A DNA stretch of 33,559 nt from Burkholderiales bacterium (GTDB lineage Bacteria; Pseudomonadota; Gammaproteobacteria; Burkholderiales; Burkholderiaceae_C), in the NCBI GenBank assembly GCA_947377275.1, contig CANCFV010000025.1:1-33559 (forward strand), read 5' to 3'. Numbering within the stretch: the stretch's first letter is position 1; each line of letters starts with the position of its first letter. The notes under the pieces were generated by a model. That model was not told the DNA's origin. It ran no database searches and saw nothing but the letters and a program-made list of their open reading frames with translations. Below are positions 21,571 to 31,391 of this stretch, piece after piece. Position numbers and translations under genes: made by a program.

Positions 21571-24500
21571 TTACATTTTGCTGCTACCAAGTCGCCCCGC
21601 AGGAGCCCGGGCCAACTCGGCCAAAAAGTCCACGCACGGCTGGCGAAGCTGTTGGCTGAGGAGCCCATTGGCCTCGAGCGCCCGCTTGACCCACTGGGCC
21701 TGCTCTCGGGCCGGGCCTGACCGGCCTTGCTGCAAAAGGCAGCGCCCGTAGCGCGCACGCGTGAGGGCCAGGCGGGGATTCACCGGGCTGCTCGCGCTCA
21801 TCAAGGCCAAGGCCTCCTCGAAGTAAGGCAAGGCTTGATCGCATCGGTCCAAGGCGCTGTACAGCCGCCCCACCTGCTCGGTGGCCGCGAAGCGCGCCGA
21901 CAGATACTGCTCTGCCGCTGGCGTTTTGTGCATGGCACGGTACTGCGCGAGCACGGTGGCTTGGGCTTGCGCGGCATCACCTCGAGCGATGAGCACGGCG
22001 GCCTCGGCCGTGCTGAGGTAGTGCTTGTAGGAGCCGAACTCAGACTCACGCTCGTCTTGCGAGCCTCGGGCCTTGGACAGCAAGGTCCAGGCATGTTCAA
22101 GCTCACCTTCGGCCAAGGCCACGCCGGCCTGGGCCTCGGCCAGGTAGGCCAAGCTGGGGTGATCGAGCGGCAGGGTGCGGCGCAAGCGGGTCTGGGCCTG
22201 GTGAAGCAAGCGCCTGGCCTCATCGTATTGGGCGGTGTCTTGCAGGTACCAGGCCATTTGCGCCTCCGGGATGCCATCGTCGGTCATCTGCTGGCGAACG
22301 CCTTCAGACAAAGCCAAGGCGCGGCGCAGGTGGGGCTGGGCATCGGCCAGTCGACCGTCGTACAGAGCCGCCTCGCCTTGCGCGGACTCGATCCAAAACA
22401 CCGTGCGAGGGTCAAGCTCGGCCTCGCGGGCACGCAGTGCTTTGGCGGCGTGTTCAATGTGGTCATGGCCCTCGGCACTGTTGCTGCGCAAGACCATGAG
22501 GCGGCCCATTTGCAACTCGATCACCAGGGTATTGGTGTGATCGGGCCCCAAAGCCTGGCCCATGGTGCGCCACGCTTGGGTGAACTGCTCGGCCGCCTGG
22601 GTCAAGCGACGCTGGGACCACAGGCCATAGGCCAAAAGGTAGCGGTCGCGCGCCAAACGCACCGACTTGGGTCCCCACAGGGTGGCGCGCAAAGCCAAGG
22701 CCTCTTGGTAGCAGGCGTAGGCATCGTCTGACTGGTTCTGCACGGTGAGCACATCACCCCGGGCCACCAGCGCCTCGGCCAGCGCTTCGCTGCGCGGGGC
22801 CACCTGGCGCAACACCGCCACCGCCTGGTCGACCTCGGCCAACGCGTCTTTCAAACGCCGAGCCAAAAGCCACACCCCCGCCTGCTTGATGCGCAAACTG
22901 TGGCACGCCAGCACCTGCGGCGCAGCGCCCCGGCACAAAGCCAGCCCTTGGTCCAGGCTGCGCTGCACACCAGTGGTGTCGCCGCGCTGGTCCTGGCTTT
23001 CGGCCAGGTCGCGCCAGGCCTGCGCCTGCTCGGCCAGCGGCGCGCCCATGGCCTGCAGTTGCTTGACACGGTCTTGGCGCACGGCAATGGCCGCGTCGCC
23101 AATTGACAGGTTGTGCAACAAGCCGCCCAGTACCCCCTGCAGGTCGGCGCGCACAGCAGGCTGGTCTTGCAATTCGGTGGACAAGGCCTGCGCGCTGTGG
23201 GCCAGCAGCTGCTCCACCGTTTGCTGGCGCTTGAGCAAAGCATCGGGCTGCTCGACGTCGCCGTTCTCGAACAGGCCGATCAAGAAGTCTTTGATGGCGT
23301 TGGCTTTGGCGGCCTCGTGGCGGGCGGCCTGGGCTTGCCACAGCGCCAGGCCCAGGCCCACGCTCAGCGCGGTCACCACGGCGGCCACGGCCGTCAAGGC
23401 CCAGGCGTGGCGCTGCACGTACTTGCGGGTGCGGTACCAGCGGCTGTCGGGTTGAGCGGCAATCGGCTCATGGACCAGGTGGTGCCTGATGTCTTGCGCA
23501 AAGGCCTCGGCGGTGGCGTAGCGGCGCTGCGGCTGCTTTTGCAGGGCCGTGGCCACGATGACATCGAGGTCGCCGCGCAAAGCCTGGTGCAAGCGGCGCG
23601 GGTTGCTGCCAAAGGCCTCGGCCAAGTCACCCATGGTGACCGGGGCCACGTGGTGGGTCTGCACATCGGCTTCGAGCCAGACCTGGCTGGGTCGGCGCGG
23701 GTCGGTGGCCAAAATGGCCTCTTCCAAGGCACCACGGGTGCCCCGGGGCAGGCGGTAAGGGCGCTGACCGGTGAGCAGCTCAAACAGAATCACGCCCAAG
23801 GCATAGACGTCGCTGGCGGTGGTCAAGGGCGAGCCGGCGATTTGCTCGGGCGCAGCGTAGTCGGGCGTGAGCACGTGGCCGTGGTGCTGCGTGAGCTCGG
23901 TGGACGAGGCCGCGCCCGTGCCATCGCCCTGCAGCAGCTTGGCAATGCCAAAGTCCAGCAGCTTGACCTCGCCTTGCGCGTTGACCAGGATGTTGCCGGG
24001 CTTGAGGTCGCGGTGCAGCACCAGTTGCGTGTGCGCATGCTGCACGGCCGAGAGCACTTGCAAGAAGAGCTTGAGGCGGTCGCGCAGACCCAGGCGGTGG
24101 CTTTCGCAGTGGGCCAGCAAGGTCTGGCCTTCGATGTATTCGAGCGCCAAAAAGGGCAGGCCTTGGGGCGTCACGCCCACGTCGTACAGGCGCGCGATGT
24201 GCGGGTGGGCCAGCCCGGCGAGGATGTCGCGCTCGCGTTTGAGGCGCTCGGCCAGTGCGGCTTGCCCTGGCCCGGCGTGTGGCACCTTCAGCGCCACGCG
24301 GCGCCGCAACTGGCCGTCGTGGCGCTCGGCCAACCAGACCACGCTCATGCCGCCTTGGCCCAGCTCGCGCAGCAGGCGGTAGGGGCCCAGCAGGTCACCC
24401 GCGAAAAAGCCCAGTTGTTCGGCACCGCCGCCTGAGGTGGGCGCCTGAGCATCGTCGCCCTGGGGCAACAGAGCAGGCACATCGCTCAAGGCCGGGCCTT

Positions 24501-24690
24501 GCGCCATGAAGCCATCGGCATCCAGCGCTTCGCGCTCGGCCACGAGCTGCTGCAAAGCGGCCAGCGTGTCGCCATCGACCTCTTGCAGGGTCGACAGCCA
24601 TTGCGTGCGCTCAGACGGGGGCAGGTCCAGGGCCTTGTCCAGCAAAGGCATCAGGCGCGGCCACAGGCCCAGGGGGATGCGCGGCGCCAT
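21571..24690 (-). CDS. Membrane Ser/Thr protein kinase with C-terminal TPR-like repeats
   Basis: This 1039-aa protein is a PknB-type kinase. After an N-terminal ~100 residues comes the kinase domain: Gly-rich loop GQGGMSVVW (111-119), Lys135 in VALKVP, HRDLKPGNIL (226-235), DFGIAK (246-251), APEQ (280-283) and DVYALGVILFELLTG. A membrane segment follows at ~431-451 (ALTAVAAVVTALSVGLGLALW), placing the kinase in the cytoplasm and the ~580-residue C-terminal helical region on the periplasmic side. This region reads as TPR-like repeats (e.g. YACYQEALALRATLWGP, YFEEALALM). It starts 12 bp after the ECF sigma gene; this kinase-plus-ECF pairing is a known arrangement in which the kinase is thought to control the sigma factor. 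No catalytic residue is missing. Substrates are unknown. Confidence 0.93.
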   Translation of the reverse strand: MAPRIPLGLWPRLMPLLDKALDLPPSERTQWLSTLQEVDGDTLAALQQLVAEREALDADGFMAQGPALSDVPALLPQGDDAQAPTSGGGAEQLGFFAGDLLGPYRLLRELGQGGMSVVWLAERHDGQLRRRVALKVPHAGPGQAALAERLKRERDILAGLAHPHIARLYDVGVTPQGLPFLALEYIEGQTLLAHCESHRLGLRDRLKLFLQVLSAVQHAHTQLVLHRDLKPGNILVNAQGEVKLLDFGIAKLLQGDGTGAASSTELTQHHGHVLTPDYAAPEQIAGSPLTTASDVYALGVILFELLTGQRPYRLPRGTRGALEEAILATDPRRPSQVWLEADVQTHHVAPVTMGDLAEAFGSNPRRLHQALRGDLDVIVATALQKQPQRRYATAEAFAQDIRHHLVHEPIAAQPDSRWYRTRKYVQRHAWALTAVAAVVTALSVGLGLALWQAQAARHEAAKANAIKDFLIGLFENGDVEQPDALLKRQQTVEQLLAHSAQALSTELQDQPAVRADLQGVLGGLLHNLSIGDAAIAVRQDRVKQLQAMGAPLAEQAQAWRDLAESQDQRGDTTGVQRSLDQGLALCRGAAPQVLACHSLRIKQAGVWLLARRLKDALAEVDQAVAVLRQVAPRSEALAEALVARGDVLTVQNQSDDAYACYQEALALRATLWGPKSVRLARDRYLLAYGLWSQRRLTQAAEQFTQAWRTMGQALGPDHTNTLVIELQMGRLMVLRSNSAEGHDHIEHAAKALRAREAELDPRTVFWIESAQGEAALYDGRLADAQPHLRRALALSEGVRQQMTDDGIPEAQMAWYLQDTAQYDEARRLLHQAQTRLRRTLPLDHPSLAYLAEAQAGVALAEGELEHAWTLLSKARGSQDERESEFGSYKHYLSTAEAAVLIARGDAAQAQATVLAQYRAMHKTPAAEQYLSARFAATEQVGRLYSALDRCDQALPYFEEALALMSASSPVNPRLALTRARYGRCLLQQGRSGPAREQAQWVKRALEANGLLSQQLRQPCVDFLAELARAPAGRLGSSKM

Positions 24691-24702
24691 GCGGTGTGTG
24701 CC

Positions 24703-25269
24703 TCAGCCTTGCTGCAAGGCGCTGTAGAGGAAGCTGCGCGCGCGCTCCCAATCGCGCTCCACCGTGCGGGTGCTGATGTCCAGCGCCTGGGCGATCTCGC
24801 TGTTGTCCAGGCCCACGAAGTAGCGCATCTCCACCACCTGCACCAGGCGCGGATCGACCTCGCCCAAGGCTTGCAAAGCCTCGTGCACCAGTAGCACCTC
24901 GGCCTCACCCGTGGGCAGGGCGTGCGCGGCGGCCGTGTCCAAGGTGACAAAGGCCTGGTCGCCCCCACGGCGCTGCGCTTGCTGCTCGCGCGCCAGGTCG
25001 ACCACCACCGAGCGCATCACCTTGGCCGAATAGGCCAGGAAGTGCTTGCGGTCGTTGAGCGCCAACGCGTCTTGCTTGAGCAGGCGCAGATAGCACTCGT
25101 GCACCAAGGCCGTGGTGTCGAGCAGCAGGCGCTGGTCGGTTTGGCGCATGCGGCTGGCGGCGATGCGGCGCAGCTCGGGGTAGAGCATGGCGAACAGGCG
25201 GTCGAGGGCCTGGGCCTCCCCTTGTTGGGCGGCGGCCAGCAGTTGGGTGACTTCTCCGACGTGGCCCAT
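24703..25269 (-). CDS. ECF RNA polymerase sigma factor (TIGR02999 type)
   Basis: This 188-aa sigma factor has region 2 (LDRLFAMLYPELRRIAASRMRQ, then LLLDTTALVHECYLRLLKQ and FLAYSAKVMRSVVVDLAREQ) and region 4 (VEMRYFVGLDNSEIAQALDISTRTVERDWERARSFLYSAL). These match the ECF group I recall as TIGR02999, whose members lie beside Ser/Thr kinases with extended C-termini and usually lack a classical anti-sigma gene; none is visible here. It is the first gene of the kinase operon (12-bp gap). The ribosome-binding site before the ATG is weak. Target promoters are not identifiable; the downstream secreted protein and TonB receptor are plausible candidates. Confidence 0.93.
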   Translation of the reverse strand: MGHVGEVTQLLAAAQQGEAQALDRLFAMLYPELRRIAASRMRQTDQRLLLDTTALVHECYLRLLKQDALALNDRKHFLAYSAKVMRSVVVDLAREQQAQRRGGDQAFVTLDTAAAHALPTGEAEVLLVHEALQALGEVDPRLVQVVEMRYFVGLDNSEIAQALDISTRTVERDWERARSFLYSALQQG

Positions 25270-25364
25270 GGGTGTGGTGCGCCTGCGTGTGTATGTGCGT
25301 GGTCAGGGGTGGCCGTGTGAGCGGCAGGTGTCCCAAATTCTAGGGGCTGATCTCGCCCCCGCGT

Positions 25365-26273
25365 TCAACGCGTGGCGACCCAGGCATCGCCCTCGCGCAC
25401 GGCGGCACCGGCCCGCAACAGTTGCTCGCCCATGGCGACGGCAATGGCCTCGGGCGGCATGGGGTAGTGGGCGCGCATGGCGGCATTGCGGCTCAGGCTG
25501 GCTTCGACCAAGGCGGTGAGCTCGGCTTGCGTCATGCGGCGGGCTTCGAGCAGCTTGAAAGCCAGCAGCACCTTGAGCGCGTTGTCGGTGTTGCGGCGCG
25601 GCTCTTCGCTGAGCCAGTCGATGCGCGAGCGGGCCACTTGCAAGGCCGCGTCCACCGTCTGAAAAGGCTTGCCATGGCCCGGGATGACCCAGTGCGGCTG
25701 CAGCTGGGCGATGAGGTCGAGCGTGTCACGTTGTTGCGCAAAGCCAGGGATGCCCGCCAGCTCCGGGAAGATCACGCCAAAGCCTTTTTCCCACAGCGCA
25801 TCGGCCGAGATCAGGGTGCCCAGGCGCTCGCACCACAGCATGACCATGGCGTGGTCGTGGCCCGGTGCGGGCAGCACGAGCCAGTCTTCGTCGGCCATGT
25901 GCAAGGTATCGTGCGGCGCAAACACATGGTCGTACGTGAAGCGTGGGCACTGCTGGCTGGTGTGGCGGTAGCTCAGGCGCTCTTCGTCCCAGGTGTCGAC
26001 CAGTTCGCGCTCACCCGGCGGGATCCACACGGCGCAAGCATGGCGCGCTTGCAGGGCGGCATTGCCACCGGCGTGGTCAGAGTGCAGATGGGTGTTGACG
26101 ATGCGCACCAAGGGGGCATCGCCACGGGCCTGGTCGATCAGGCGCAGGGTGTCGTCCACATCGGTCACATAGGCGGTGTCGACCACGGTGGCGCCTTCGG
26201 CCCCCAGCATGACGACGTTGTTGGACGAAAGCCAGCCGCGTTCCAGCACCTTGATCTTGTCGTGAGCCCACAT
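25365..26273 (-). CDS. Metallo-beta-lactamase-fold hydrolase
   Basis: This 302-aa protein (from 26273) has the MBL zinc motif THLHSDHAGGN (H62, H64, D66, H67), then PAPGHDHAMVMLWC, SADALWEKGFG and PGHGKPF, as in the MBL superfamily. The N-terminal IKVLERGWLSSNNVVMLG and VVDTAYV strands are typical. Start: an ATG at 26273 has GAGG 10 nt upstream and is preferred; an in-frame ATG at 26393 would add 40 residues (MEKRTQNLSS...) but has no visible ribosome-binding site and poorer codon bias. The likely action is hydrolysis of an ester, thioester or similar; the substrate is unknown. It diverges from the chemoreceptor gene, and its C-terminal helical region (DNALKVLLAFKLLEARR) is a regular MBL extension. 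Confidence 0.88.
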   Translation of the reverse strand: MWAHDKIKVLERGWLSSNNVVMLGAEGATVVDTAYVTDVDDTLRLIDQARGDAPLVRIVNTHLHSDHAGGNAALQARHACAVWIPPGERELVDTWDEERLSYRHTSQQCPRFTYDHVFAPHDTLHMADEDWLVLPAPGHDHAMVMLWCERLGTLISADALWEKGFGVIFPELAGIPGFAQQRDTLDLIAQLQPHWVIPGHGKPFQTVDAALQVARSRIDWLSEEPRRNTDNALKVLLAFKLLEARRMTQAELTALVEASLSRNAAMRAHYPMPPEAIAVAMGEQLLRAGAAVREGDAWVATR

Positions 26274-26481
26274 GCCTTGACCACCTCGCACCGTGTGGTG
26301 GTGCGCTGCCTGATGGTATGCGAGGCCTGTGGGCGTCGCGCCATGGCCCCAGGGTTTGACCAAAGATGACAGGTTTTGCGTCCGCTTTTCCATGTCACGT
26401 TGAAAGTGAAATGGGGAAAGATGGACACAAGGGATCGCTCGGGCTGTGGCGACCCTCCAACGTGCCCTCAGAAAGACCAAG

Positions 26482-28500
26482 ATGCACGCACCAACGACGT
26501 ACAACACGGCCCATCCAGACACCGACCGTGCAGGCCTCTCAGAGGCCCGCCGCACAAGGCTGGGCGAGTTCTTCAAGTACCACGGGCTCTGGGCCCCTGG
26601 GGTGCGCCTGTTCAGGCGCATCACATTCCGCAGCAAAGCGCTGATCCTGTCCTTTGTGTTCATGTTGCCGATCGCGCTGCTGTCGTGGCAGTACTTTGGC
26701 GACAAGGCCGATGCCATCGACTTCGTGGCGCGCGAACGCCATGGGGTTGTGGCCATGCAGGACTTTGCCCAGGTGCTGCATGGGGTGATCCAGACGCGCA
26801 ACGCCACGCGGGCCATGGCCGCAGGCTTTGACGCCAAAGCCGCCTACGCCAGCGCACGCCAACACACCGACAAGGCCTTGGCCCAGATGGCGGCCCACAC
26901 ACAAAGTGGCGGCGACCCGCTCGGTGTGAGCGGCCCACTGGCCAATCTGCAGAAAGCTTGGAGCCAAACCGCTTCGAGCGTGCAAGGCCTGGACGCCCAG
27001 GGCCGCACTGTGTATGGCCCTGTGGCACAGGCTGCGGTGGCACTGCTGCAGCGCATCGGTGACGACTCTGGGCTGGTGCTCGACCCCGACATCGACAGCT
27101 TTTATCTGGTCAACGCCTTGGTGCTGACCTTGCCGCAAACGCTGGACGACCTGGGACAGCTCTGGGGTTGGGGCACCTATGCCATTGCCAAAAATGGCAT
27201 CGGCGCAGACCATGTCAAGCGCTGGAACGTGTGGGACGCCAACGTCGAAACAGGCGTGCAGGAAACGCGGCGCTACTTTGACCGCGCCATCCAAGGCAAC
27301 CCCAGCCTCAAGGCCCGCTTGAACACCCAAGGTCTCGACGCTGCCATGGCCTTGCGGGCACAGGCCGCCGAGGCCGTGTTTGGCAATGCCACAGTGCCCG
27401 CCACCACCTACTTCATGCAGGGCCAGGAAGCCGTGGCGCAACTCGCGGGGGTCTTCACGCAGACCTTGCCGGTGTTGGACGAATTGCTGCAAGCGCGCGA
27501 GACCAAGCTGCGTTGGGCCCGCGACTTCACGGCATTGGTGCTGGTGCTGAGCTTGATGGCGGTGATCTACCTGTTCTTGTCGTTCCGCAAAGTGCTCGAA
27601 GGGGGCTTGCGCGAGGTGGCCTTCCACATCGACGCCATGCGCGACGGCAACCTCACCACGCGCCCCCGCGCTTGGGGCGGCGACGAAGCCGCCACCTTGA
27701 TGCACACCTTGGTCGACATGCAAACGGCTTTGCGGCGCATCGTCAGCGAGGTGCGGCAAGCCTCAGACCAGATCGTGCACGCCAGCGGCGAGATCGCCAG
27801 TGGCTCGGTCGACCTGTCTGCGCGCACCGAGGCTTCGGCAGCCAACTTGCAGCAATCGGCGCACACCATGGGCCACATCGCCCAGACGGTCGACAACACC
27901 GCAGGCGTGGCCGGCCAGGCCTCGACACTGGCCTCGGCCAACGCGCAACTCGCCGAGCGGGGCGGGCACATCATGACCACCATGGTGGACACGATGGAGG
28001 GGATCCAGGAGTCGTCGCGCAAGATCAGCGACATCATTGGGGCCATCGACGGCATCGCCTTCCAGACCAACATCCTGGCGCTCAATGCGGCCGTGGAGGC
28101 GGCGCGCGCCGGTGAGTCTGGGCGGGGCTTTGCGGTGGTGGCCTCTGAGGTGCGGGCCTTGGCACAGCGCTCATCGGGTGCAGCGCGCGAGATCAAGGCT
28201 TTGATCACCGACAGCGTGACCCGCGTGGCCTCGGGCACCGACGTGGTCAAAAACGCTGGCCACACCATCGCCGAAATCGTCACCCAGGCACAACGGGTCA
28301 ACGACATGCTCTCGCACATCGCCACCAGCGCGCGTGAGCAAGCCGATCAGGTCCAGCAAACCACCGAAGCCGTGTCCGCCATGGACACGGTGACGCAGCA
28401 AAACGCTGCGCTGGTTGAGCAAACAGCCGCGGCGGCCGCTTCACTCAAAGACCAGGCCTTGTCCTTGTCCGCCGGTGTCGCTGCGTTCAAGCTGGCCTGA
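26482..28500 (+). CDS. Methyl-accepting chemotaxis protein
   Basis: This is a 672-aa chemoreceptor from the ATG at 26482; a GTG at 26446 is an alternative start with no better site. Membrane segments are at ~53-71 ([19 protein letters not shown]) and ~349-368. Between them is a ~275-residue periplasmic sensor domain that includes [20 protein letters not shown], a conserved 'PD-x-DSYYL'-type helix of related chemoreceptors. A HAMP domain follows, then the signalling hairpin with [50 protein letters not shown]. The C-terminus is [17 protein letters not shown], lacking the NWETF-like CheR tether. The signal is unknown. It converges on the downstream kinase gene with a 60-bp overlap (28441-28500). 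Confidence 0.95.
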   Translation: MHAPTTYNTAHPDTDRAGLSEARRTRLGEFFKYHGLWAPGVRLFRRITFRSKALILSFVFMLPIALLSWQYFGDKADAIDFVARERHGVVAMQDFAQVLHGVIQTRNATRAMAAGFDAKAAYASARQHTDKALAQMAAHTQSGGDPLGVSGPLANLQKAWSQTASSVQGLDAQGRTVYGPVAQAAVALLQRIGDDSGLVLDPDIDSFYLVNALVLTLPQTLDDLGQLWGWGTYAIAKNGIGADHVKRWNVWDANVETGVQETRRYFDRAIQGNPSLKARLNTQGLDAAMALRAQAAEAVFGNATVPATTYFMQGQEAVAQLAGVFTQTLPVLDELLQARETKLRWARDFTALVLVLSLMAVIYLFLSFRKVLEGGLREVAFHIDAMRDGNLTTRPRAWGGDEAATLMHTLVDMQTALRRIVSEVRQASDQIVHASGEIASGSVDLSARTEASAANLQQSAHTMGHIAQTVDNTAGVAGQASTLASANAQLAERGGHIMTTMVDTMEGIQESSRKISDIIGAIDGIAFQTNILALNAAVEAARAGESGRGFAVVASEVRALAQRSSGAAREIKALITDSVTRVASGTDVVKNAGHTIAEIVTQAQRVNDMLSHIATSAREQADQVQQTTEAVSAMDTVTQQNAALVEQTAAAAASLKDQALSLSAGVAAFKLA

Positions 28501-30378
28501 GTCACTCAACAAGCCCACCTCATCGTCGCGCAAGGGCAGCCACAGGGTGACCGTGGTGCCCTCGCCCAAGGTGCTGTCGATCTGCATGTGGCCGCCCATC
28601 AGGTTCATCAGCTCCTTGACGATGCTCACGCCCAGGCCCGTGCCGGGGATGTTGCCGGACTTGTCGGCCCGAAAGAAGCGCTCGCCCACGCGCTGCAGGT
28701 GCTCGGTCGTCAAGCCCATGCCGTGATCGCGCACGGCCAGGCCCACGCGTGAGCCGCCATCGTCCGTGCGCTCGCGCCACAGACGCAGCACCACCTCGCC
28801 GCCATCGGGCGAGTATTTGTAGGCGTTCGACAAGATGTTGAGGATGGCCTGCTGCATCTTGTGGGTGTCCACGCGCACGCGCAAAGGCCCTTCGCTCAAC
28901 ACCAGCGTGGGCGGCTCGCGTCCTGCCGGTGGCTTGAAGTCGACCACCACGCTGCGGGCCACCTCGGCCAGGTCCTGGTCTTGCAAGCTGAAGTCTTGAC
29001 CACGCCTGGCCTCGATGCGCGCCAAATCGAGCAGCTCGTTGAGGATCAACACCATCGACTGGCTGTGGCGGTAGATGCGCCCCAACAAGTCCTGCCTTTG
29101 TTCGGCCGGCATCTCGCGTTTGAGCATCAGCTCGGTGAAGCCAAAGATGCTGACCATGGGCGTGCGCAGCTCGTGCGCGGCCATCGACAAGAACTCGGAC
29201 TTCATTTGATCCAGGTGGTGCTGCTGGGTCACGTCACACACATACAAAACCTCGCTGACCGACGCGGCCGCATTGCGCTGGCCATGCAGGGTCACCACAC
29301 GCAGGCTGGGCGTGGTGCGCACGAGCGTTTGAGGCAAGGCCTCGCCCAGCGGCTCAAAGCACCCATCCAGCCCAGTGAAGACCGACCCAACGCAAGCCAT
29401 TGCTTTGAGGCGGGCGTCCAGATCGTGACGGGTGTGGCCCAGCACCAAAGCGGCGTCCAGCCCAGTCAGCTGAAAGAAGGCCTGATTGGCGAACTGGACA
29501 CGGCCCTCGCGGTTGAAGGTGACCAGGCCATCGGGACACAGCGCAAACAAGGCATTGAGCTGGTCGTTTTGCAAGGCCAGTTGCGCCTCGTGGCGCTGGA
29601 AATGGCGCATGCTGTCTTCGATCATCAAGGTCTGTTGCCGCAACAGCACCGAGGTCTCATTGAGCGAGGCATTGAGCTCTTGCACCTCGATGGGGCCTGG
29701 CTGAAAGGGCATTTGCTCGCCTCCGGCATTGGGCAAACGGTGCGCGAACTGACGGGCCCGGTTGAGCGCTTGCATCGGCCCCTTGAGGAACAGCGCCAGC
29801 AAGGCGGCACTCAGGCTCACAGCCAGCACGGCCACCACCACCGTGTTGCGCCAGATGCGCAGCCGCATGTCGTGCAAAGCCGCCACGCTGTACCGCACGC
29901 ACACCCAAGCGATGAGCTCGTTGGCCAGCACAGGCTGCCAGGCCACGATGATCCCAGTGTCAGGGTCACTGAGCAATTGGGCTTGCGCGCCTGCAGGCAT
30001 GGCCTGACGGACGGTGGGCGAATCAAACACCAAACGCGGCGGGCCACCGCCTTGCCGGGTGACGTGGCTGAGGCTGCGCCCGTCGGGCGTGAACACCTGC
30101 AGGCTTTGCACCTCGTCGAAATCACTGGTGTGCACGACCAGGGCTTCAAGCTGGTCGAGGCTGTCGGTCACGATGGCGTTGGCCCCGGCCACCGCGACGT
30201 TGCGAGCCAAGGCGCTGGCTTGGCTTTCAAAGCCATGCAGCGCCACGCGCGTTTGCTCAGAGGCCGTGTAGCCGCCCAGCAAGCCCAAGGCCAGCACCAG
30301 GCACGCCGACACCACCAGCGCCAGCTGCTGGTGCAAGCGCTGGGGCCAGGGCAAACCACGGCGGGCGGGCGGCTTCAT
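28441..30378 (-). CDS. Membrane PAS sensor histidine kinase
   Basis: This 645-aa protein has membrane segments ~19-37 and ~178-198, bounding a ~140-residue periplasmic sensor with the CHASE8-like segment [32 protein letters not shown] domain spans ~275-385 ([30 protein letters not shown]). HisKA has [20 protein letters not shown] with phospho-His402. HATPase_c has the N-box [19 protein letters not shown] (551-556) and [18 protein letters not shown]. The last ~25 residues are antisense to the chemoreceptor gene. It starts 9 bp after the PhnD-like binding-protein gene, so the two are probably cotranscribed. No response regulator lies in the window; either an unlinked regulator is used or the gene is part of a phosphorelay. 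Start at 30378 is the first ATG and has a weak Shine-Dalgarno. Confidence 0.92.
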   Translation of the reverse strand: MKPPARRGLPWPQRLHQQLALVVSACLVLALGLLGGYTASEQTRVALHGFESQASALARNVAVAGANAIVTDSLDQLEALVVHTSDFDEVQSLQVFTPDGRSLSHVTRQGGGPPRLVFDSPTVRQAMPAGAQAQLLSDPDTGIIVAWQPVLANELIAWVCVRYSVAALHDMRLRIWRNTVVVAVLAVSLSAALLALFLKGPMQALNRARQFAHRLPNAGGEQMPFQPGPIEVQELNASLNETSVLLRQQTLMIEDSMRHFQRHEAQLALQNDQLNALFALCPDGLVTFNREGRVQFANQAFFQLTGLDAALVLGHTRHDLDARLKAMACVGSVFTGLDGCFEPLGEALPQTLVRTTPSLRVVTLHGQRNAAASVSEVLYVCDVTQQHHLDQMKSEFLSMAAHELRTPMVSIFGFTELMLKREMPAEQRQDLLGRIYRHSQSMVLILNELLDLARIEARRGQDFSLQDQDLAEVARSVVVDFKPPAGREPPTLVLSEGPLRVRVDTHKMQQAILNILSNAYKYSPDGGEVVLRLWRERTDDGGSRVGLAVRDHGMGLTTEHLQRVGERFFRADKSGNIPGTGLGVSIVKELMNLMGGHMQIDSTLGEGTTVTLWLPLRDDEVGLLSDSGQLERSDTGGQGQGLVFE

Positions 30379-30387
30379 AGGGCGCGC

Positions 30388-31257
30388 TTATTCCACGTAA
30401 CGCTCAAGCTTGAACCGCGCCAAGGGTTGGTAGTCGCGCTGCTGGTCGGCGCGCACCGGGCGTGGCATGGGGATGTCTTGGTACGACTCTTTGAGCGCGG
30501 CTTCATTGGCCAAGCGCATGAAGGCCGTGGCCACGGCCTGCTGCACCGCCGCTGGCACACGAGGGTGAGCGCTCAAAGGGTGCGCGGCCACCCCGGGTGT
30601 CTCAAACAAGATGCGCAGGCCCTGCTCGACTTCATCGGGCTCGCGTTGGAGCGTGGCACGCAGCCCGCCGCTGGCCGCTGTCTTGCCCATCAAGGTCTGG
30701 CGATAGGCGTTGGTGTGCGTCTTGGCGTAAACGGCCGTGATGTCGATGTGATCGACCTCGGCCAGGTGGCTGCGGATCAAAAGCGAAGCCCCCAGGGCAT
30801 TGGGTGCCGGGAAGGCCAGCGTTTTGCCTTGCAGCTCTTTCACGCTGCGGATCGGGTCGTCGCGCCGCACCACCAAGATCCCCGTCAAGGGCGTGGCATC
30901 GCGCACCAAGGGCACATAGCCTTGCGCCTTGTGGGCCATCAGCTGGTGGTAGGGGTTGAGGTAGGCAAAGTCGGGCTGCCCGGCTTGCAGATCGGCCTCG
31001 AAAGTCGGGATGTCTTTGGCGACCTTGAGCTTGAGCGTCGCGCCGCTCTCTTGGGCCAAGCGGGCCAAAATGGGCGACCACACGCGGCTGATGTCCACCG
31101 CCTGGAACTGCGGCACCACCGACAAGGTGTAGGTGGGCGCCTCGGCGTGGGCATTCAAGGCCAGCCAAGGCAGCGCGCACAGCCAGGCCAAGCGAAGGCG
31201 CCAACGCAGCCGCAAACCCAGACGTTCAAAAGGCGATGAGCCAGAGCCAATCGACAT
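30388..31257 (-). CDS. PhnD-like periplasmic phosphate/phosphonate-type binding protein
   Basis: This 289-aa protein has a signal peptide (positively charged LRLRWRLRLAWLCALPWLALNAHA, cut before EA). The mature domain shows LSVVPQFQAVDISRVWSPILARLAQESG, DFAYLNPYHQLMAHKAQGYVPLVRD, VVRRDDPIRSVKELQGKTLAFPAPNALGASLLIRSHLA and VYAKTHTNAYRQTLMGK, which fit the PhnD/PtxB-like family that binds phosphonate, phosphite and related small anions. No ABC permease or ATPase genes adjoin it. Instead it is followed after 9 bp by a membrane histidine kinase, which suggests it presents a ligand to the kinase's periplasmic sensor. AAGGAG 7 nt before the ATG gives a strong start. Confidence 0.9.
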   Translation of the reverse strand: MSIGSGSSPFERLGLRLRWRLRLAWLCALPWLALNAHAEAPTYTLSVVPQFQAVDISRVWSPILARLAQESGATLKLKVAKDIPTFEADLQAGQPDFAYLNPYHQLMAHKAQGYVPLVRDATPLTGILVVRRDDPIRSVKELQGKTLAFPAPNALGASLLIRSHLAEVDHIDITAVYAKTHTNAYRQTLMGKTAASGGLRATLQREPDEVEQGLRILFETPGVAAHPLSAHPRVPAAVQQAVATAFMRLANEAALKESYQDIPMPRPVRADQQRDYQPLARFKLERYVE

Positions 31258-31315
31258 GGTGCGCTCCTTGGAGAGAGATCACCTTGATTGTCGGCAGACA
31301 CGGGCACCAAGAGCA

Positions 31316-31347
31316 GCGGGCCTTCGTCACAGGGAGCGAAGGCCCGC
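31316..31347 (-). terminator. Terminator hairpin between ahpF and the PhnD-like gene
   Basis: CGGGCCTTCG (31317-31326) and CGAAGGCCCG (31337-31346) form a perfect 10-bp stem, extended by one G-C pair, with a 10-nt loop. On the minus strand it follows ahpF by about 45 bp and has TGCTCTT after it. A second structure, GCGCA/TGCGC (31356-31371), is followed by TTTTTT on the plus strand, but no plus-strand gene precedes it. Confidence 0.65.
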
Positions 31348-31391
31348 GCACAACTGCGCACTTTCATGCGCGTTTTTTCATTTCGCCAGCT

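Noticed and set aside
26394-26837. Long N-terminal extension of the MBL-fold hydrolase
   Set aside because: It is antisense to the chemoreceptor gene and has no MBL similarity.
28861-31239. A 792-codon open frame on the plus strand opposite the kinase and PhnD-like genes
   Set aside because: It is antisense to two well-recognised genes. Long antisense frames are expected from GC-rich codon bias, and the translation has the typical His/Arg/Gln-rich shadow composition.
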